Below the pieces are notes generated by a model. That model saw only the letters and a list, made by a program, of their open reading frames with translations, had not been told where the DNA came from and did not search any database. From Verrucomicrobiales bacterium (GTDB taxonomy: Bacteria > Verrucomicrobiota > Verrucomicrobiia > Verrucomicrobiales > V1-33), in the NCBI GenBank assembly GCA_028293125.1, contig JAQGPJ010000052.1, positions 62,001-126,000 of the forward strand: a DNA stretch of 64,000 bases, read 5' to 3'. Within the stretch, counting starts at the first letter, position 1, and each line of letters begins with the position of its first letter. The position numbers and the translations under genes are program-made. This document shows, in pieces, positions 28,925 to 37,480 of the stretch.

Positions 28925-29731
28925 TCAGTCCGCGGTCCTGAACCTCGGATTCTGACTGAGGAAGCCCAGCGGATTCCGGTAGAGCAGCCGGTCAATGAAA
29001 TCGGCGCTGTAGCCGCGGTGCCGCATTTGCAGGGCGGTTTTGGGGACCGCCAAGGGATCACTGTGACCCCAGTCGCAGGCGCTGTTGAGCCAGATGCGCT
29101 CATGGCCGTAAAGCTCGATCATGTCGATGGCGCGGTTCGGTGTGGCCTTGCTCTCGGGGTAAAGCGTAATGCCGGCCCAGAAGCCGGAGTCCAGCACCAG
29201 CGGGGCGGTGTGCTCCTCCACATGATCGATGATGACGCGCCCCGGCTGCAGGGAAGAATGGTTTTTGAGGGCGTCCAGGATCAGCTTTGTGCCCTTGAGC
29301 TTGTCCTCCAGATGAGGCGTGTGGACAAGGATGAGTTGATCGTGGTCGGCGGCCAGCTGGATGTGCTTCTCCAGAATCAGCAGCTCATTGCGGCTGTTTT
29401 TGTTCAGGCCGATCTCGCCGATGCCCAGCACATTGGGCTTCTGAAGCAGATCGGGGATGAGGCTGAGGACATCGTCCGCCAGGCCGGGATCCTCGGACTC
29501 CTTGGGATTGATGCACAGCCATGAGAAGTGGGGCAGGTGGTATTTGGCGGCGCGGCGCGGCTCGTACTCCGTGAGCTGAAGGAAGTAATCATAAAAGCCG
29601 TGCTTATTTTTCCGGTCGAATCCGGCCCAGAAAGCGGGTTCGCACACGGCGGCGCATCCGGCGGTGACCATCGCCTGATAGTCGTCCGTGGTGCGGCTGA
29701 CCATGTGGCCGTGAGGTTCGATATAGCGCAT
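28925..29731 (-). CDS. TatD-like metal-dependent hydrolase
   Basis: 268 residues. The N-terminal metal motif is HGH (EPHGHMVSRTTDDY); later ligands are in GIGEIGLNKNS, LVHTPH and IDHVEEH, with a late SACDWGHSDP carrying the last Asp. This is a TIM-barrel TatD/PHP-like hydrolase distinct from the nuclease-type TatD at the start of the window. Similar proteins occur in Ebo-type clusters, but no other Ebo genes are here. A 95-residue protein gene lies 134 bp upstream on the same strand. Substrate unknown. Confidence 0.82.
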   Translation of the reverse strand: MRYIEPHGHMVSRTTDDYQAMVTAGCAAVCEPAFWAGFDRKNKHGFYDYFLQLTEYEPRRAAKYHLPHFSWLCINPKESEDPGLADDVLSLIPDLLQKPNVLGIGEIGLNKNSRNELLILEKHIQLAADHDQLILVHTPHLEDKLKGTKLILDALKNHSSLQPGRVIIDHVEEHTAPLVLDSGFWAGITLYPESKATPNRAIDMIELYGHERIWLNSACDWGHSDPLAVPKTALQMRHRGYSADFIDRLLYRNPLGFLSQNPRFRTAD

Positions 29732-29865
29732 GGGAAAAGGGATGGGACGGAGTGGGATGGGGTTTGTGGGAGTCCGCGGGGAGGGGCCGAAGGCGGGGCG
29801 GAGACAGGCGGGGCGTCTTATTCCGGATCTCCAAGCTGGCAGTGGACCTTCTTATTCTTTCCTCC

Positions 29866-30153
29866 TCAGGGACGGGGGGCACCGAAAGCCCCCTGAATGG
29901 TGGCGGCGGGGATGGGCTCTGCAGTGGAGTCACTGAGGGATTCCAGAATGCGGCGGGTGCGCTGCGGGAAGTTTTCCAGCAGCAGCGGCAATGCCGCCCG
30001 GAGGGCCGCCAGACGGTAATCATCATCCTGGCCATGCCGCTGCACCCGGTCGAGAAAGGCTGCCAAGTCCAGCAGGCTGGCGCGGGCGGCGATGAATTGC
30101 AGATCCGGCAGGGAAACCGGTGCCGGCTTGGACTGGGGAGGGGGAAAATTCAT
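29866..30153 (-). CDS. Small helical hypothetical protein upstream of the TatD-like gene
   Basis: 95 residues, no signal peptide. After a proline-rich start it is predicted almost fully helical (LPDLQFIAARASLLDLAAFL, YRLAALRAALPLLLENFPQR, TRRILESL). No domain was recognised; it has a loose resemblance to short EboA-like helical proteins, which would fit the TatD-like neighbour, but I cannot establish that. Reading frame, codon usage and same-strand context support a real gene. Confidence 0.55.
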   Translation of the reverse strand: MNFPPPQSKPAPVSLPDLQFIAARASLLDLAAFLDRVQRHGQDDDYRLAALRAALPLLLENFPQRTRRILESLSDSTAEPIPAATIQGAFGAPRP

Positions 30154-30410
30154 AAAACAGAAAGCACACAGATGGCCAAAGGGGACGGCTGCGAATGAGG
30201 ATCTATCGCGCGTTCGTTCGGAAAACCGCCCAGTCAGCCCAATTCATCATTGGGATGATTTGCGGCGGACTGATCCACTCCGTCCACCCGGCAAGCGGGA
30301 AAAGGAAGCGTAACCCGACCAAGGGAGGTAAGAGACCGGAGTATTTTTGTAAAGGGAACGGCTGGGCTCCCTGCTGGTTTTCGGCGGTTCTCCCCGCACT
30401 GCATGAAAAA

Positions 30411-31277
30411 TCAGAAACCTCCCGGTGTGAAAAGCGGCGGCGGCTTCACTGTCGGCGCATTGGCCAGTCCGTGCCCCCCTTGGCCGCCGGGCAGGGCATG
30501 GCCTTGGCTGAGCGCGATGATCTGACTCATGGTCAGAAAGCGGAATCCCTTGGCCAGCAGTCCGTCCAGCGTGGCCGGCATGGCGTCCACACTGGAGGCA
30601 TGCAGGTCATGCACAAGAATGATGTCGCCGGACTTGGCTTGGGAGACGATGCGCCGGGTCAGTTCCCAAGGCTGGCCTTTGCAGCCGCCACGCTGGGGGG
30701 ACTCCCAGTCCCGGGGGTCGATGCTCCAGAGGATGCAGGGATAGCCGAATTCTCCCATGATCCAGGTTTTCTGCCGTGCTGTGATGGCTCCACCGGGCGG
30801 ACGGAACATGTGGGGGGCGCTGGCGGCTCCGGCCACCTGCACAATCAGATCATGGCTGCGCCTCAGTTCCGACCGTACTCCCGAATCGCCCAGGGACGTG
30901 AGTGCCCGATGCGTCCAGGTATGATTGGCGATTTCGTGTCCGTCGGCGATGATGCGGCGGATGATTTGAGGAGACCGCACCGCGAAGCTCCCAACGACAA
31001 AAAAGGTGGCCTTGATGCCGCGCTGCCGCAGCATGTCCAGCAACCGTGGGGTGTTCGCCGGCACGGGGCCGTCATCGAAGGTGATGGCGATATAGGGTCC
31101 CGGCACTTTGAACTGGCTGTAGGAAAGCTTCGCGCCGGGTGCCGGTGCCGTGCCGGGTCGGCCTGAATTCGGCGCCGGAGGCTGGTGAGCGGCGGAGCCC
31201 GGCTTCCGTGCGCTGCACGCTGTCATTCCCAGCAACAGCGCCCCGGCTGCCGCGCACATCATTATAAAAGGCTTCAT
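30411..31277 (-). CDS. Polysaccharide deacetylase (NodB domain) lipoprotein
   Basis: 288 residues. A lipoprotein signal (GALLLGMTAC) places it on the membrane facing the periplasm. The CE4 NodB domain is complete: TFDDGPVP (catalytic base and metal Asp), HTWTHRAL (metal histidines), RPPGGAIT, the DPRDWESP segment and LVHDLHAS with the catalytic His. It should remove N-acetyl groups from peptidoglycan or another amino-sugar polymer. The C-terminal tail is Gly/Pro-rich. Single gene, divergent from the SRPBCC gene. The 257 bp on its downstream side hold nothing I can identify. Confidence 0.9.
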   Translation of the reverse strand: MKPFIMMCAAAGALLLGMTACSARKPGSAAHQPPAPNSGRPGTAPAPGAKLSYSQFKVPGPYIAITFDDGPVPANTPRLLDMLRQRGIKATFFVVGSFAVRSPQIIRRIIADGHEIANHTWTHRALTSLGDSGVRSELRRSHDLIVQVAGAASAPHMFRPPGGAITARQKTWIMGEFGYPCILWSIDPRDWESPQRGGCKGQPWELTRRIVSQAKSGDIILVHDLHASSVDAMPATLDGLLAKGFRFLTMSQIIALSQGHALPGGQGGHGLANAPTVKPPPLFTPGGF

Positions 31278-31478
31278 GGAGGATTGAACCGGAACTGCCG
31301 GAGTTCTCCAGCTGGCCAGACGCTTATCCTCCCTTTTTCCCGCGGCAGGTCAAGAGCGGCTCCGGAGAGGAGCCGGCATGGAGCTTGGGCCCCTGCGTGG
31401 GGATTTCCTGAATGGGGACCGTCCCGGAACTTTGATTTCCGGGTGGCGGGAGGGAAAGGGCTGGTTAAGGCTCGCGGG

Positions 31479-32045
31479 ATGAAATTCGGGCGGATTCTTG
31501 TGCGGTGGCTGCTGATCGCGTTTGTGGTGCTGGTCACGGCGGTGGCGGTCGGAGGTTTTTTTCTGCCTTCCCGGATGGAGGTGACAGTGGAGCGGACCAT
31601 TGAGGCGCCCGCCGCGGAGCTTTATGACCGGGTGGCCTCATTGAAACGCTGGCAGGAATGGGCTCCCTGGTGGCAGCGCGATCCGTTCCTCCAGACAGAA
31701 TTCGCTGGTCCTGAAAGCGGGGCCGGGGCCGCCATGAGATGGCTGAGCAAGCAGGAGGGGGCCGGGCAGGCCAAAATTACGGCGGTGATTCCCAACCGGG
31801 ACGTGGTGGTGGCTTTGGATTTCGATGATCGGGGCGAGGGGGAATGCCGCATCCAGCTGGAGGAGTCCGCTGACCGCCGGCGGACGAAGGTGCGCTGGAG
31901 CTTCCGCATGGGTTTCGGACTGAACACCGGCCGGCGTTATTTCGGGCTGCTTTTTGGGAGCGCGGTCCGCAGGGAGCTGAATGAGGCCTTGGAGCGGCTG
32001 GAGGCGGCGGCCCGGACCATGGATGCCACAGGGCCGAAGCCATAA
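31479..32045 (+). CDS. Membrane-anchored SRPBCC (START-like) protein
   Basis: 188 residues with one N-terminal membrane helix (ILVRWLLIAFVVLVTAVAVG). The rest is a polyketide-cyclase/START-like domain beginning MEVTVERTIEAPAAELYDRV and including RWQEWAPWWQRDP, ending in a long C-terminal helix (RRELNEALERLEAAAR). Such folds bind hydrophobic ligands; the ligand is unknown. ATG 31479 sets the membrane helix at the N-terminus. It ends directly before the terminator of the tRNA genes on the other strand. Confidence 0.82.
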   Translation: MKFGRILVRWLLIAFVVLVTAVAVGGFFLPSRMEVTVERTIEAPAAELYDRVASLKRWQEWAPWWQRDPFLQTEFAGPESGAGAAMRWLSKQEGAGQAKITAVIPNRDVVVALDFDDRGEGECRIQLEESADRRRTKVRWSFRMGFGLNTGRRYFGLLFGSAVRRELNEALERLEAAARTMDATGPKP

Positions 32046-32072
32046 AAAAGCCGGGCTTTCTTTCAGCCCAGC
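32044..32072 (-). terminator. Rho-independent terminator of the tRNA-Gln pair
   Basis: On the minus strand, arms GCTGGGCT and AGCCCGGC (one wobble) are followed by six T. It lies 17 bp after the 3' end of the first tRNA-Gln and overlaps the stop codon of the convergent SRPBCC gene. Confidence 0.8.
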
Positions 32073-32088
32073 CTGCTGCTGTTTTTGG

Positions 32089-32162
32089 TGGTTACCCCGC
32101 AAGGATTCGAACCTTGTCAAAGAGAATCAGAATCTCTTGTGCTACCGTTACACTACGGGGCA
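32089..32162 (-). tRNA. tRNA-Gln (anticodon CUG)
   Basis: 74 nt including an encoded CCA. The acceptor stem pairs TGCCCCG with CGGGGTA (one G-U), the anticodon stem is AGAGA/TCTCT around the loop TTCTGAT, giving anticodon CUG for CAG codons, and the T arm contains GGTTCGAATCC. It is nearly identical to the second tRNA-Gln 23 bp away. Confidence 0.95.
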
Positions 32163-32185
32163 GTATCATTTTTCAGTGGCCGTAA

Positions 32186-32259
32186 TGGTTACCCCGCAAG
32201 GATTCGAACCTTGTCAAAGAGAATCAAAATCTCTTGTGCTACCGTTACACCACGGGGCA
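32186..32259 (-). tRNA. tRNA-Gln (anticodon UUG)
   Basis: 74 nt including an encoded CCA. The same folds as its neighbour, with anticodon loop TTTTGAT giving anticodon UUG for CAA codons. It is transcribed first of the two; a 23-bp spacer and a terminator after the second suggest one precursor. The high identity points to a tandem duplication with anticodon change. Confidence 0.95.
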
Positions 32260-32336
32260 ATGATTGCCGCGGAAGGTTTGATAACCCATCACTGGCAGGA
32301 TGCAAGGGGGATGGGCAAATTTTTCTCAAAAACGTC

Positions 32337-32774
32337 ATGAACTGGAAAATTCTCGCGGTGGGCAGGCCCGCGCTCCCCTGGGCGCGGCAGGGCATTGATG
32401 ATTACCTGGGCCGCTGCATCCGCTATGCGAAGGTGGAGGTCGAGTATCTGCGCGACGGCCCCCGCCTACAGGTGGAGGAGCGTTTTCTCAAAGGCAGCGG
32501 CGGAGGAGTGCGCATCGTGCTGGACGAGCGCGGCAAACGGCTGACCACCGCGGAGTGGCGCGCCAAAACCGACCAGTGGGAAATGGCCGCCACCAAGCGG
32601 GCCACCTTTCTGATCGGCGGGGCCGACGGTCACAGCGCGGAGCTGCGGGAGGCCGCGGATGAGGTCTGGAGCCTCAGCGCCCTCACCCTGCAGCATGAAC
32701 TGGCCTTGGTGGTGCTGCTGGAACAGATCTACCGCGTCTTCACCATCAAGCGCGGCGAGCCCTACCACCGCTGA
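32337..32774 (+). CDS. rlmH: 23S rRNA (pseudouridine1915-N3)-methyltransferase RlmH
   Basis: RlmH methylates pseudouridine 1915 in helix 69 of 23S rRNA. The 145-residue protein shows the SPOUT trefoil motifs: FLIGGADGHS (SAM-binding loop), LSALTLQHELALVVLLEQIY and the C-terminal IKRGEPYHR required for activity. ATG 32337 sets the family N-terminus MNWKILAVGRPA; the frame is open back through the tRNA genes, which is shadow. It overlaps the Sel1-repeat remnant on the other strand by 13 bp. Confidence 0.94.
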   Translation: MNWKILAVGRPALPWARQGIDDYLGRCIRYAKVEVEYLRDGPRLQVEERFLKGSGGGVRIVLDERGKRLTTAEWRAKTDQWEMAATKRATFLIGGADGHSAELREAADEVWSLSALTLQHELALVVLLEQIYRVFTIKRGEPYHR

Positions 32775-33037
32775 GGGCACTGCTGGTGCCGGATGCCAGC
32801 TTCAGCCCGCGCTGGCTGGTTGTCCGTGCCCTCACCGCCGGCCAGCATGTTCGCCACCCGGCACCTAGCCTTGGCATATCCCTCTTTGGCGGCAGCTTGG
32901 AAAAGAGTGCGGGCATGAGACCTCTCCACCGGAACCGCATTGCCGAACAGCATACTGCCATGCGGCTCTGGGATTTGTGCCTGTTGGTGTTCAACTGCGC
33001 CCCTGCTGCCACTATGCCCCGCCGACGCGAAAGCTGA
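32762..33037 (-). pseudogene. Remnant of a Sel1-repeat (SLR) protein gene
   Basis: On the minus strand an open frame includes ARTLFQAAAKEGYAKARCRV followed by ANMLAGGEGTDNQ, which fits the Sel1 repeat pattern (paired helices, AA-x-G-x-A, L-x-x-G-x-G). The preceding residues (RGAVEHQQAQIPEPHG) match a repeat only loosely and no proper start or signal peptide is found. It looks like the eroded end of a gene, wedged between rlmH and the parvulin gene. Confidence 0.45.
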
Positions 33038-33058
33038 AGGGACTCCACAATGAGAGAA

Positions 33059-33985
33059 TTACTTGCCGAGGGCTTTGGCGAGGGTGACCTCGTTGATGGT
33101 GACGGGATTCTGCTGCAGCAGCGCGGAGACGTAGGCCTGGCTGTTGATGCGGGCCTTCTCCTGGCGCATGCGCTCGGTCAGCACGGTGCGGACCTGCTCC
33201 AGCGGGGCTACGGAGGGCTCCTTGATGTCCAGACAGCGCAGAATGTGCCAGCCGTCCTTCATGCGCACGGCCTCGGACTGCGCGCCGACTGTCAGTTTGG
33301 ACACGCTGCCCCGGATTTCCGACTGCAGCTGGGCCTCCGACATCCAGCCGATCTCCCCGCCTTGGGCGGCGGAGGCGGCCTCATCACTGAGCTTTTTGGC
33401 AATCGTGCCGAAGTCCGCGCCTTTCTCCGCCAGCGCTTTTTTGGCTTCCGCCAATCTGCCTTCCGCCTTGTCGAGATCGGCTTTGGAAGCCCCTTCCACG
33501 GCGGCGATATAAATCTGGGCCAGCCTCCACTGGCGGCCCACGGCCAGTGAGGGCTTGGCCAGCTCATAGGCGTTCTGCAGCTCCGCCCCGCTGGGGTAAT
33601 CCGCCGGCGGTTCGGAGATGGACTTCAGATAGCTTTCGGTGATGGCGGTTTCGCGGGCCCGTTCGACGGCGGCTTTGACCTGTGGCTTGTCGTCCCACTT
33701 TTTGGCCACAGCCTCATTGAACATCAGCCGCTGCACCAGCAGCAGGCGCACCACCTGATTGAGCAGTGCGGGATCGCGGGAGATGGCCTCTTGCTCGCGC
33801 TGGTCCAGCTTGGCGATGGCGGTTTTGACCTCGTCGAGCTTCACGTCCAGCCCTCCCACGCGGGCGATCACCTCCTTGGAGTCCGCCGTCGCAATGGAGC
33901 CGGCATTGGATTTGTCAGGGGCGGGAGCCGCCGTCAGCAGGGCGGGCAGGGAAAGAAGCAGCAGGGTCGGGAAAAGGGATTTCAT
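33059..33985 (-). CDS. Periplasmic parvulin-type peptidyl-prolyl isomerase (SurA/PpiC-like)
   Basis: 308 residues with a signal peptide (MKSLFPTLLLLSLPALLTAA). A SurA-like N-terminal helical chaperone region (about 45-150, DPALLNQVVRLLLVQRLMFN) precedes one rotamase domain (RLAQIYIAAV, LSDEAASAAQGGEIGWMSEA, GWHILRCLDI). Such proteins assist folding of outer-membrane proteins. It is the last gene of the seven-gene operon and overlaps the coiled-coil gene by four bases (ATGA), so it is probably the dedicated chaperone for the porin or TpsB encoded upstream. Confidence 0.88.
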   Translation of the reverse strand: MKSLFPTLLLLSLPALLTAAPAPDKSNAGSIATADSKEVIARVGGLDVKLDEVKTAIAKLDQREQEAISRDPALLNQVVRLLLVQRLMFNEAVAKKWDDKPQVKAAVERARETAITESYLKSISEPPADYPSGAELQNAYELAKPSLAVGRQWRLAQIYIAAVEGASKADLDKAEGRLAEAKKALAEKGADFGTIAKKLSDEAASAAQGGEIGWMSEAQLQSEIRGSVSKLTVGAQSEAVRMKDGWHILRCLDIKEPSVAPLEQVRTVLTERMRQEKARINSQAYVSALLQQNPVTINEVTLAKALGK

Positions 33986-34665
33986 GGTTTTTGGGGGGCG
34001 GGAGCGGGAGTGGAGGCAGGGGCGGTCTGATCGAGCAGTTTGGTATGGTACTCCTGCACTTGGTTCTGAAGTTTGACACGTGTCAGGCCGGTGAAGGGTT
34101 CACGTGCGGAAATGGCCTGACCGAGACCAAATTTGCGGTAGCGGTCCAGAATTTCGTTGGCGGTGGCGAAGAGAGCCAGATTGCGCGAGCGCAGATCGGT
34201 GACATTGCGCTCCAAGGCGGCGCTTTTGCGCTCCAAGGCGGCACGGGCGGCCTCTTTCTTTTTGGCGATATCCGAGATTTCAGAATGCGCGGCCTTCCAC
34301 TTGTCGAGTGATTTTTGATAGGCGGTGAGCTCCTCCTGCTTTTTGGCGAGGACGCCTTCAAGATTGTTCCGGACAGCGGTGGCCTTTTCCTGTTCATCGG
34401 CTTTCTCCCTGCTGACCAAGGTGAGCTGCTTGGAAAGCTTTTCGACCTGCGCGGTGAGTTCCGTGTTCTTCTGGTCGGCGGCGGCCTTCTCGGCGGCGGC
34501 CACCGCTTTCTCGGATTCTGCGGTGCGCAGCTGGAGGGTGACACCCTTCAGGGCATCGCGGAGTTTTTCCTCGGCGGGAGACGGAGCCTGGGCGGCGGAG
34601 GGCAGGGCGCTGCCCATGAGGACGAGGGCGGCGAGGGCCGTGACAGGGGAAAGAGTGCGGTTCAT
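33982..34665 (-). CDS. Periplasmic coiled-coil protein
   Basis: 227 residues with a signal peptide (VTALAALVLMGSALPSAAQA). Residues about 30-165 are a continuous coiled coil rich in Ala/Glu/Lys (KAVAAAEKAAADQKNTELTA, AARAALERKSAALERNVTDL). A short globular part follows (NEILDRYRKFGLGQAISARE) and the tail is Pro/Ala-rich. No family recognised. It is 1 bp after the porin stop and overlaps the parvulin start, so it belongs to the machinery; a periplasmic spacer or tether is a reasonable inference. Confidence 0.82.
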   Translation of the reverse strand: MNRTLSPVTALAALVLMGSALPSAAQAPSPAEEKLRDALKGVTLQLRTAESEKAVAAAEKAAADQKNTELTAQVEKLSKQLTLVSREKADEQEKATAVRNNLEGVLAKKQEELTAYQKSLDKWKAAHSEISDIAKKKEAARAALERKSAALERNVTDLRSRNLALFATANEILDRYRKFGLGQAISAREPFTGLTRVKLQNQVQEYHTKLLDQTAPASTPAPAPQKP

Positions 34666-34666
34666 G

Positions 34667-36610
34667 TCAGAATTTGATTTTGAAGTCCAGCATTAGGATG
34701 TCGCTCTTCAGCGGGGGGCCGGCGATTTGATCCGCGCTGAACCATTGGACACTGACGGACGCGTTCGGCGTGATGCTGTATCCGCCGGTGATGGCAAAAC
34801 CCTTCATGTTGGTGCTGCCGAGTCCGAAGTCGGAGTCGTTGAAGCCGTCCACCACGGCGTCCGATCCGATCCAGCGGTAGTTCATGCCCAGCATCCAGTC
34901 CCCGCGCTGGGCCATGGCGGTTTTGCCGAATTTGACACCCGCCATCCAGGCGGTGTCCTCGCCTTCAAAATCACCGAGGCGGTCGGCTCCGCTGGAGTCC
35001 GTGCGGATGGGGCCGCGGTTGTTGACGGCCACGGAGTTGATGGCATCGCGGTCGAAGGAGGTGTTTTTGATGTATTCGCCGTAAAGCGTGATCTGGGCGG
35101 GATCGAAGCCCGTGTAGTCCAGTTTGCCGCTGATGACCAGAGGGGTGAATTTGCTGGCCAGGCCGAAATACTGATACTGATTCGAGGTGCCGTAATTGTT
35201 GGTGGCATCCGGGATGATTTGGCGCAGCGGACGGTAGGTGTTGCCGTACTGGGCGAAGGAGGGACGGGTGCCGTCGGTGTTGCCGGCGTCGCTGCTGTTG
35301 AGCGGAATGAAGGGCTCGGAAAGCTCGCCCTGCACCTTGTCGAAGTCATAATAAGCCACGCCCAGCTTCAGCTTCAGCGTGTCCGTCAGCTTGATGTCCG
35401 CTCCGCCTTGGACGCCGAAGAGATATTTGTCGGTGCTGTCGAATTTCGAGGGCTGGTTGCTGGAAAAGTTCAGGTCCGTGTTGAAGATCGGGAAGGCGCC
35501 GGCGGTCAGGAACGGACTGAAGTGGTCGCCGATGCTGCCCTTCAGTTTCAGGCTCACACCGTCAAAGCCGAGGTCGTCGTCGTAAATGGTCTCCGTGGCG
35601 AAGAAGGGATTGTCAAAACGTCCGCCCAGCACCTCCAGATTGGCTTTGCCGCCGCCGAAGTCGGTCTGGTATTTGATGAACGCGCGGTCCAGCCAGATGG
35701 CGTACTTCGAGAAATTGCCGCCGCCTGCTCCCAGGCTCTGGTTGGTGGAGACAGGGCTGTTGTTCTCACCGGTGGCGGCGCGGACACCGACGCTCCAGCC
35801 GTCCTGCAGCTGCCATTCGCCGCCGATGCGCACCCGGATGCGGAAGCGTTGGCGGTCCTGATCCACATTGCGCTGAGGGGAAAAGACGGTGCCCGCAGTG
35901 TCGAAGGGCGAGCCGGTGTTGATGGCGTTGAAATTGGGAAAGGAGCCGGTGTTGTCGTTGCCGGAGGGAAACTGCACCAGTTCATAGCGCAGGCGGATGT
36001 CGCCGAAGATATCGAAATTGTTCTCCTCCTTCGGCAGGATGTTCACGTAGGCCGGATTTTTATCACTGGGCGCGGAGGCGTTGAGATCCTTGAGCACCTG
36101 GGCGCGGATCTCCTCGCGCATCTCCTTGCGGACCGTTTCCGGCACATAGCTGACCTTCATGGCTTCGTCCTCCTCGGCGGGCTCCGCAGCCTTCTTTTTC
36201 TGTGCGGCGGTCCGGGCGGCGAGGGCCTCATTCTCTGCCTGACGGATCAGGCCGGCTGCCTCCGCCTGGCTCAGATAGCCTTTCTGCACAAAGATCCGGA
36301 GCAGATTGATGGTCACGTTCTGGGCCATGTCCGGGGGGGCGTCCTCAGCACCGGCGGCAGGGAAAAGATCGGTCGCAGGAGGCGGATCGGTGGGACCGTT
36401 GGGATCCGTGGCAGCAGCTGCCGCTCCGGGCCGCGCAGGCTTGGTGGGTGCGGACGGTGTGTTTTCCTTCATGCCGGAGGGATCAGGGGCATCCTGGCCG
36501 GTCGGGACTTCGGCGGCGGCAGGGGCCTCCCTGCCGGTATCCGGCTGCTGGGCCGGAACCGTGGCGGCGGATAACAACAGAGCCAGGCCGGCCGCGCGGG
36601 GCAGGGGCAT
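34667..36610 (-). CDS. Putative outer-membrane porin
   Basis: 647 residues with a signal peptide (MPLPRAAGLALLLSAATVPA). A proline/alanine-rich region is followed by a helical segment (LLRIFVQKGYLSQAEAAGLI, charged coiled stretch) and then, from about residue 195 (NNFDIFGDIRLRYELVQFPS), a long beta-strand barrel typical of putative porins (PF16930-like), ending in the aromatic terminus MLDFKIKF that marks Bam substrates. It lies 59 bp after tonB. By context it may be the outer-membrane partner energised by TonB or simply the operon's channel. Start set at ATG 36610 by the signal peptide; an in-frame start lies 21 codons upstream. Confidence 0.87.
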   Translation of the reverse strand: MPLPRAAGLALLLSAATVPAQQPDTGREAPAAAEVPTGQDAPDPSGMKENTPSAPTKPARPGAAAAATDPNGPTDPPPATDLFPAAGAEDAPPDMAQNVTINLLRIFVQKGYLSQAEAAGLIRQAENEALAARTAAQKKKAAEPAEEDEAMKVSYVPETVRKEMREEIRAQVLKDLNASAPSDKNPAYVNILPKEENNFDIFGDIRLRYELVQFPSGNDNTGSFPNFNAINTGSPFDTAGTVFSPQRNVDQDRQRFRIRVRIGGEWQLQDGWSVGVRAATGENNSPVSTNQSLGAGGGNFSKYAIWLDRAFIKYQTDFGGGKANLEVLGGRFDNPFFATETIYDDDLGFDGVSLKLKGSIGDHFSPFLTAGAFPIFNTDLNFSSNQPSKFDSTDKYLFGVQGGADIKLTDTLKLKLGVAYYDFDKVQGELSEPFIPLNSSDAGNTDGTRPSFAQYGNTYRPLRQIIPDATNNYGTSNQYQYFGLASKFTPLVISGKLDYTGFDPAQITLYGEYIKNTSFDRDAINSVAVNNRGPIRTDSSGADRLGDFEGEDTAWMAGVKFGKTAMAQRGDWMLGMNYRWIGSDAVVDGFNDSDFGLGSTNMKGFAITGGYSITPNASVSVQWFSADQIAGPPLKSDILMLDFKIKF

Positions 36611-36669
36611 GACGAAGGGCAGAGTGCGGGTTTTCAAAAGAGAGGAATCGGAGAGGAAAAGGGGGACGG

Positions 36670-37455
36670 TCACCGGGACGGGCGGGCCCCGAGCCGGAGA
36701 TTGATGGGCATTTTCATGCCTGCCGGCGGGGGGGAGGAAAGCTGCAGACCGGTCAGAACCTCATTCTGAAGAGCGGCATCCACAGCGGGATCCCCGCTGC
36801 TCCCGCTGATGGCGGCGCGGGTGATGCGGCCGGTGTCATCCGCCCAGATGCGGGCGGTGACACTGAAGGCGGCGGCTTTGGTTTTCCCGTTCCGGCGCAG
36901 GGCGCCGTTGATGGAGTTCTGCACCTGCGAGGCGTAGTAGCCATACTTGCTGCCACTGCCGCCGACACGGCGCCCGGTGCCGTTGCCGACACCCCCGGTG
37001 TTTTTGCCAAGGCCGAAACCGTCGGCGGGACCATTGCCCACATTGTTGGTGCCGATGGGCGGCGGGCTGTTGTCCGGCGCAGGTTCCGGTGGAGTGTCAT
37101 CCACCACCCGAGTCTGATCCTCCATCTGATCCTCTTTCGGCTGCTCCACTTTGGGGGGCGGCGGAGGCGGAGGGGGGGGCGGCGGCGGAGGCGGAGGGGG
37201 AAGCTGAATGTTGATAGGCACCGCGGCTTTCCTCACCGGTGTGGTGTCCGGAGCCGAGGGCGGGCTGAACTTAAAGTAAAGCGCCACGCCGACAGCCAGC
37301 ACCCCGATGATGATGGGCGCGCGGTAGCGCCGGAAAAACGGCAGCTCGTCGCTGTTGTCGTAGGTTTCATCTGTCCGCCAGGCGGCGGGGGGCTGCGGGC
37401 GGGTATTGCCGGAATCCTTCCGCGGCTTGTCTTTTTCAAGAACAGGCGTGCTCAT
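36670..37455 (-). CDS. tonB: TonB family energy transducer
   Basis: 261 residues. A cytoplasmic N-tail, one membrane anchor (APIIIGVLAVGVALYFKF), then an uninterrupted polyproline stretch of 16 residues and a Pro/Glu spacer. A Gly-rich segment precedes the C-terminal TonB domain (SINGALRRNGKTKAAAFSVT, AAISGSSGDPAVDAALQNEV). TonB couples inner-membrane proton motive force, via ExbB/ExbD, to outer-membrane proteins. It is 25 bp after exbD. The proline codons contain a C8 and a C6 run, so the tract can change length by slippage. ATG 37455 chosen by the gap to exbD; ATG 37503 is also open. Confidence 0.9.
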   Translation of the reverse strand: MSTPVLEKDKPRKDSGNTRPQPPAAWRTDETYDNSDELPFFRRYRAPIIIGVLAVGVALYFKFSPPSAPDTTPVRKAAVPINIQLPPPPPPPPPPPPPPPPKVEQPKEDQMEDQTRVVDDTPPEPAPDNSPPPIGTNNVGNGPADGFGLGKNTGGVGNGTGRRVGGSGSKYGYYASQVQNSINGALRRNGKTKAAAFSVTARIWADDTGRITRAAISGSSGDPAVDAALQNEVLTGLQLSSPPPAGMKMPINLRLGARPSR

Positions 37456-37480
37456 GGGAATTGCCAGGTCAAGGGTTTGT

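Noticed and set aside
34727..36574. 615-codon plus-strand open frame opposite the porin
   Set aside because: The minus frame gives a porin in an operon; the plus translation is Gly/Val/Glu-rich without domains.
37150..37201. Poly-proline tract in tonB as a phase-variation switch
   Set aside because: It contains a C8 run, but proline linkers in TonB naturally vary in length and the GC-rich codons explain the run; weaker evidence than the G10 tract in the polymerase gene.
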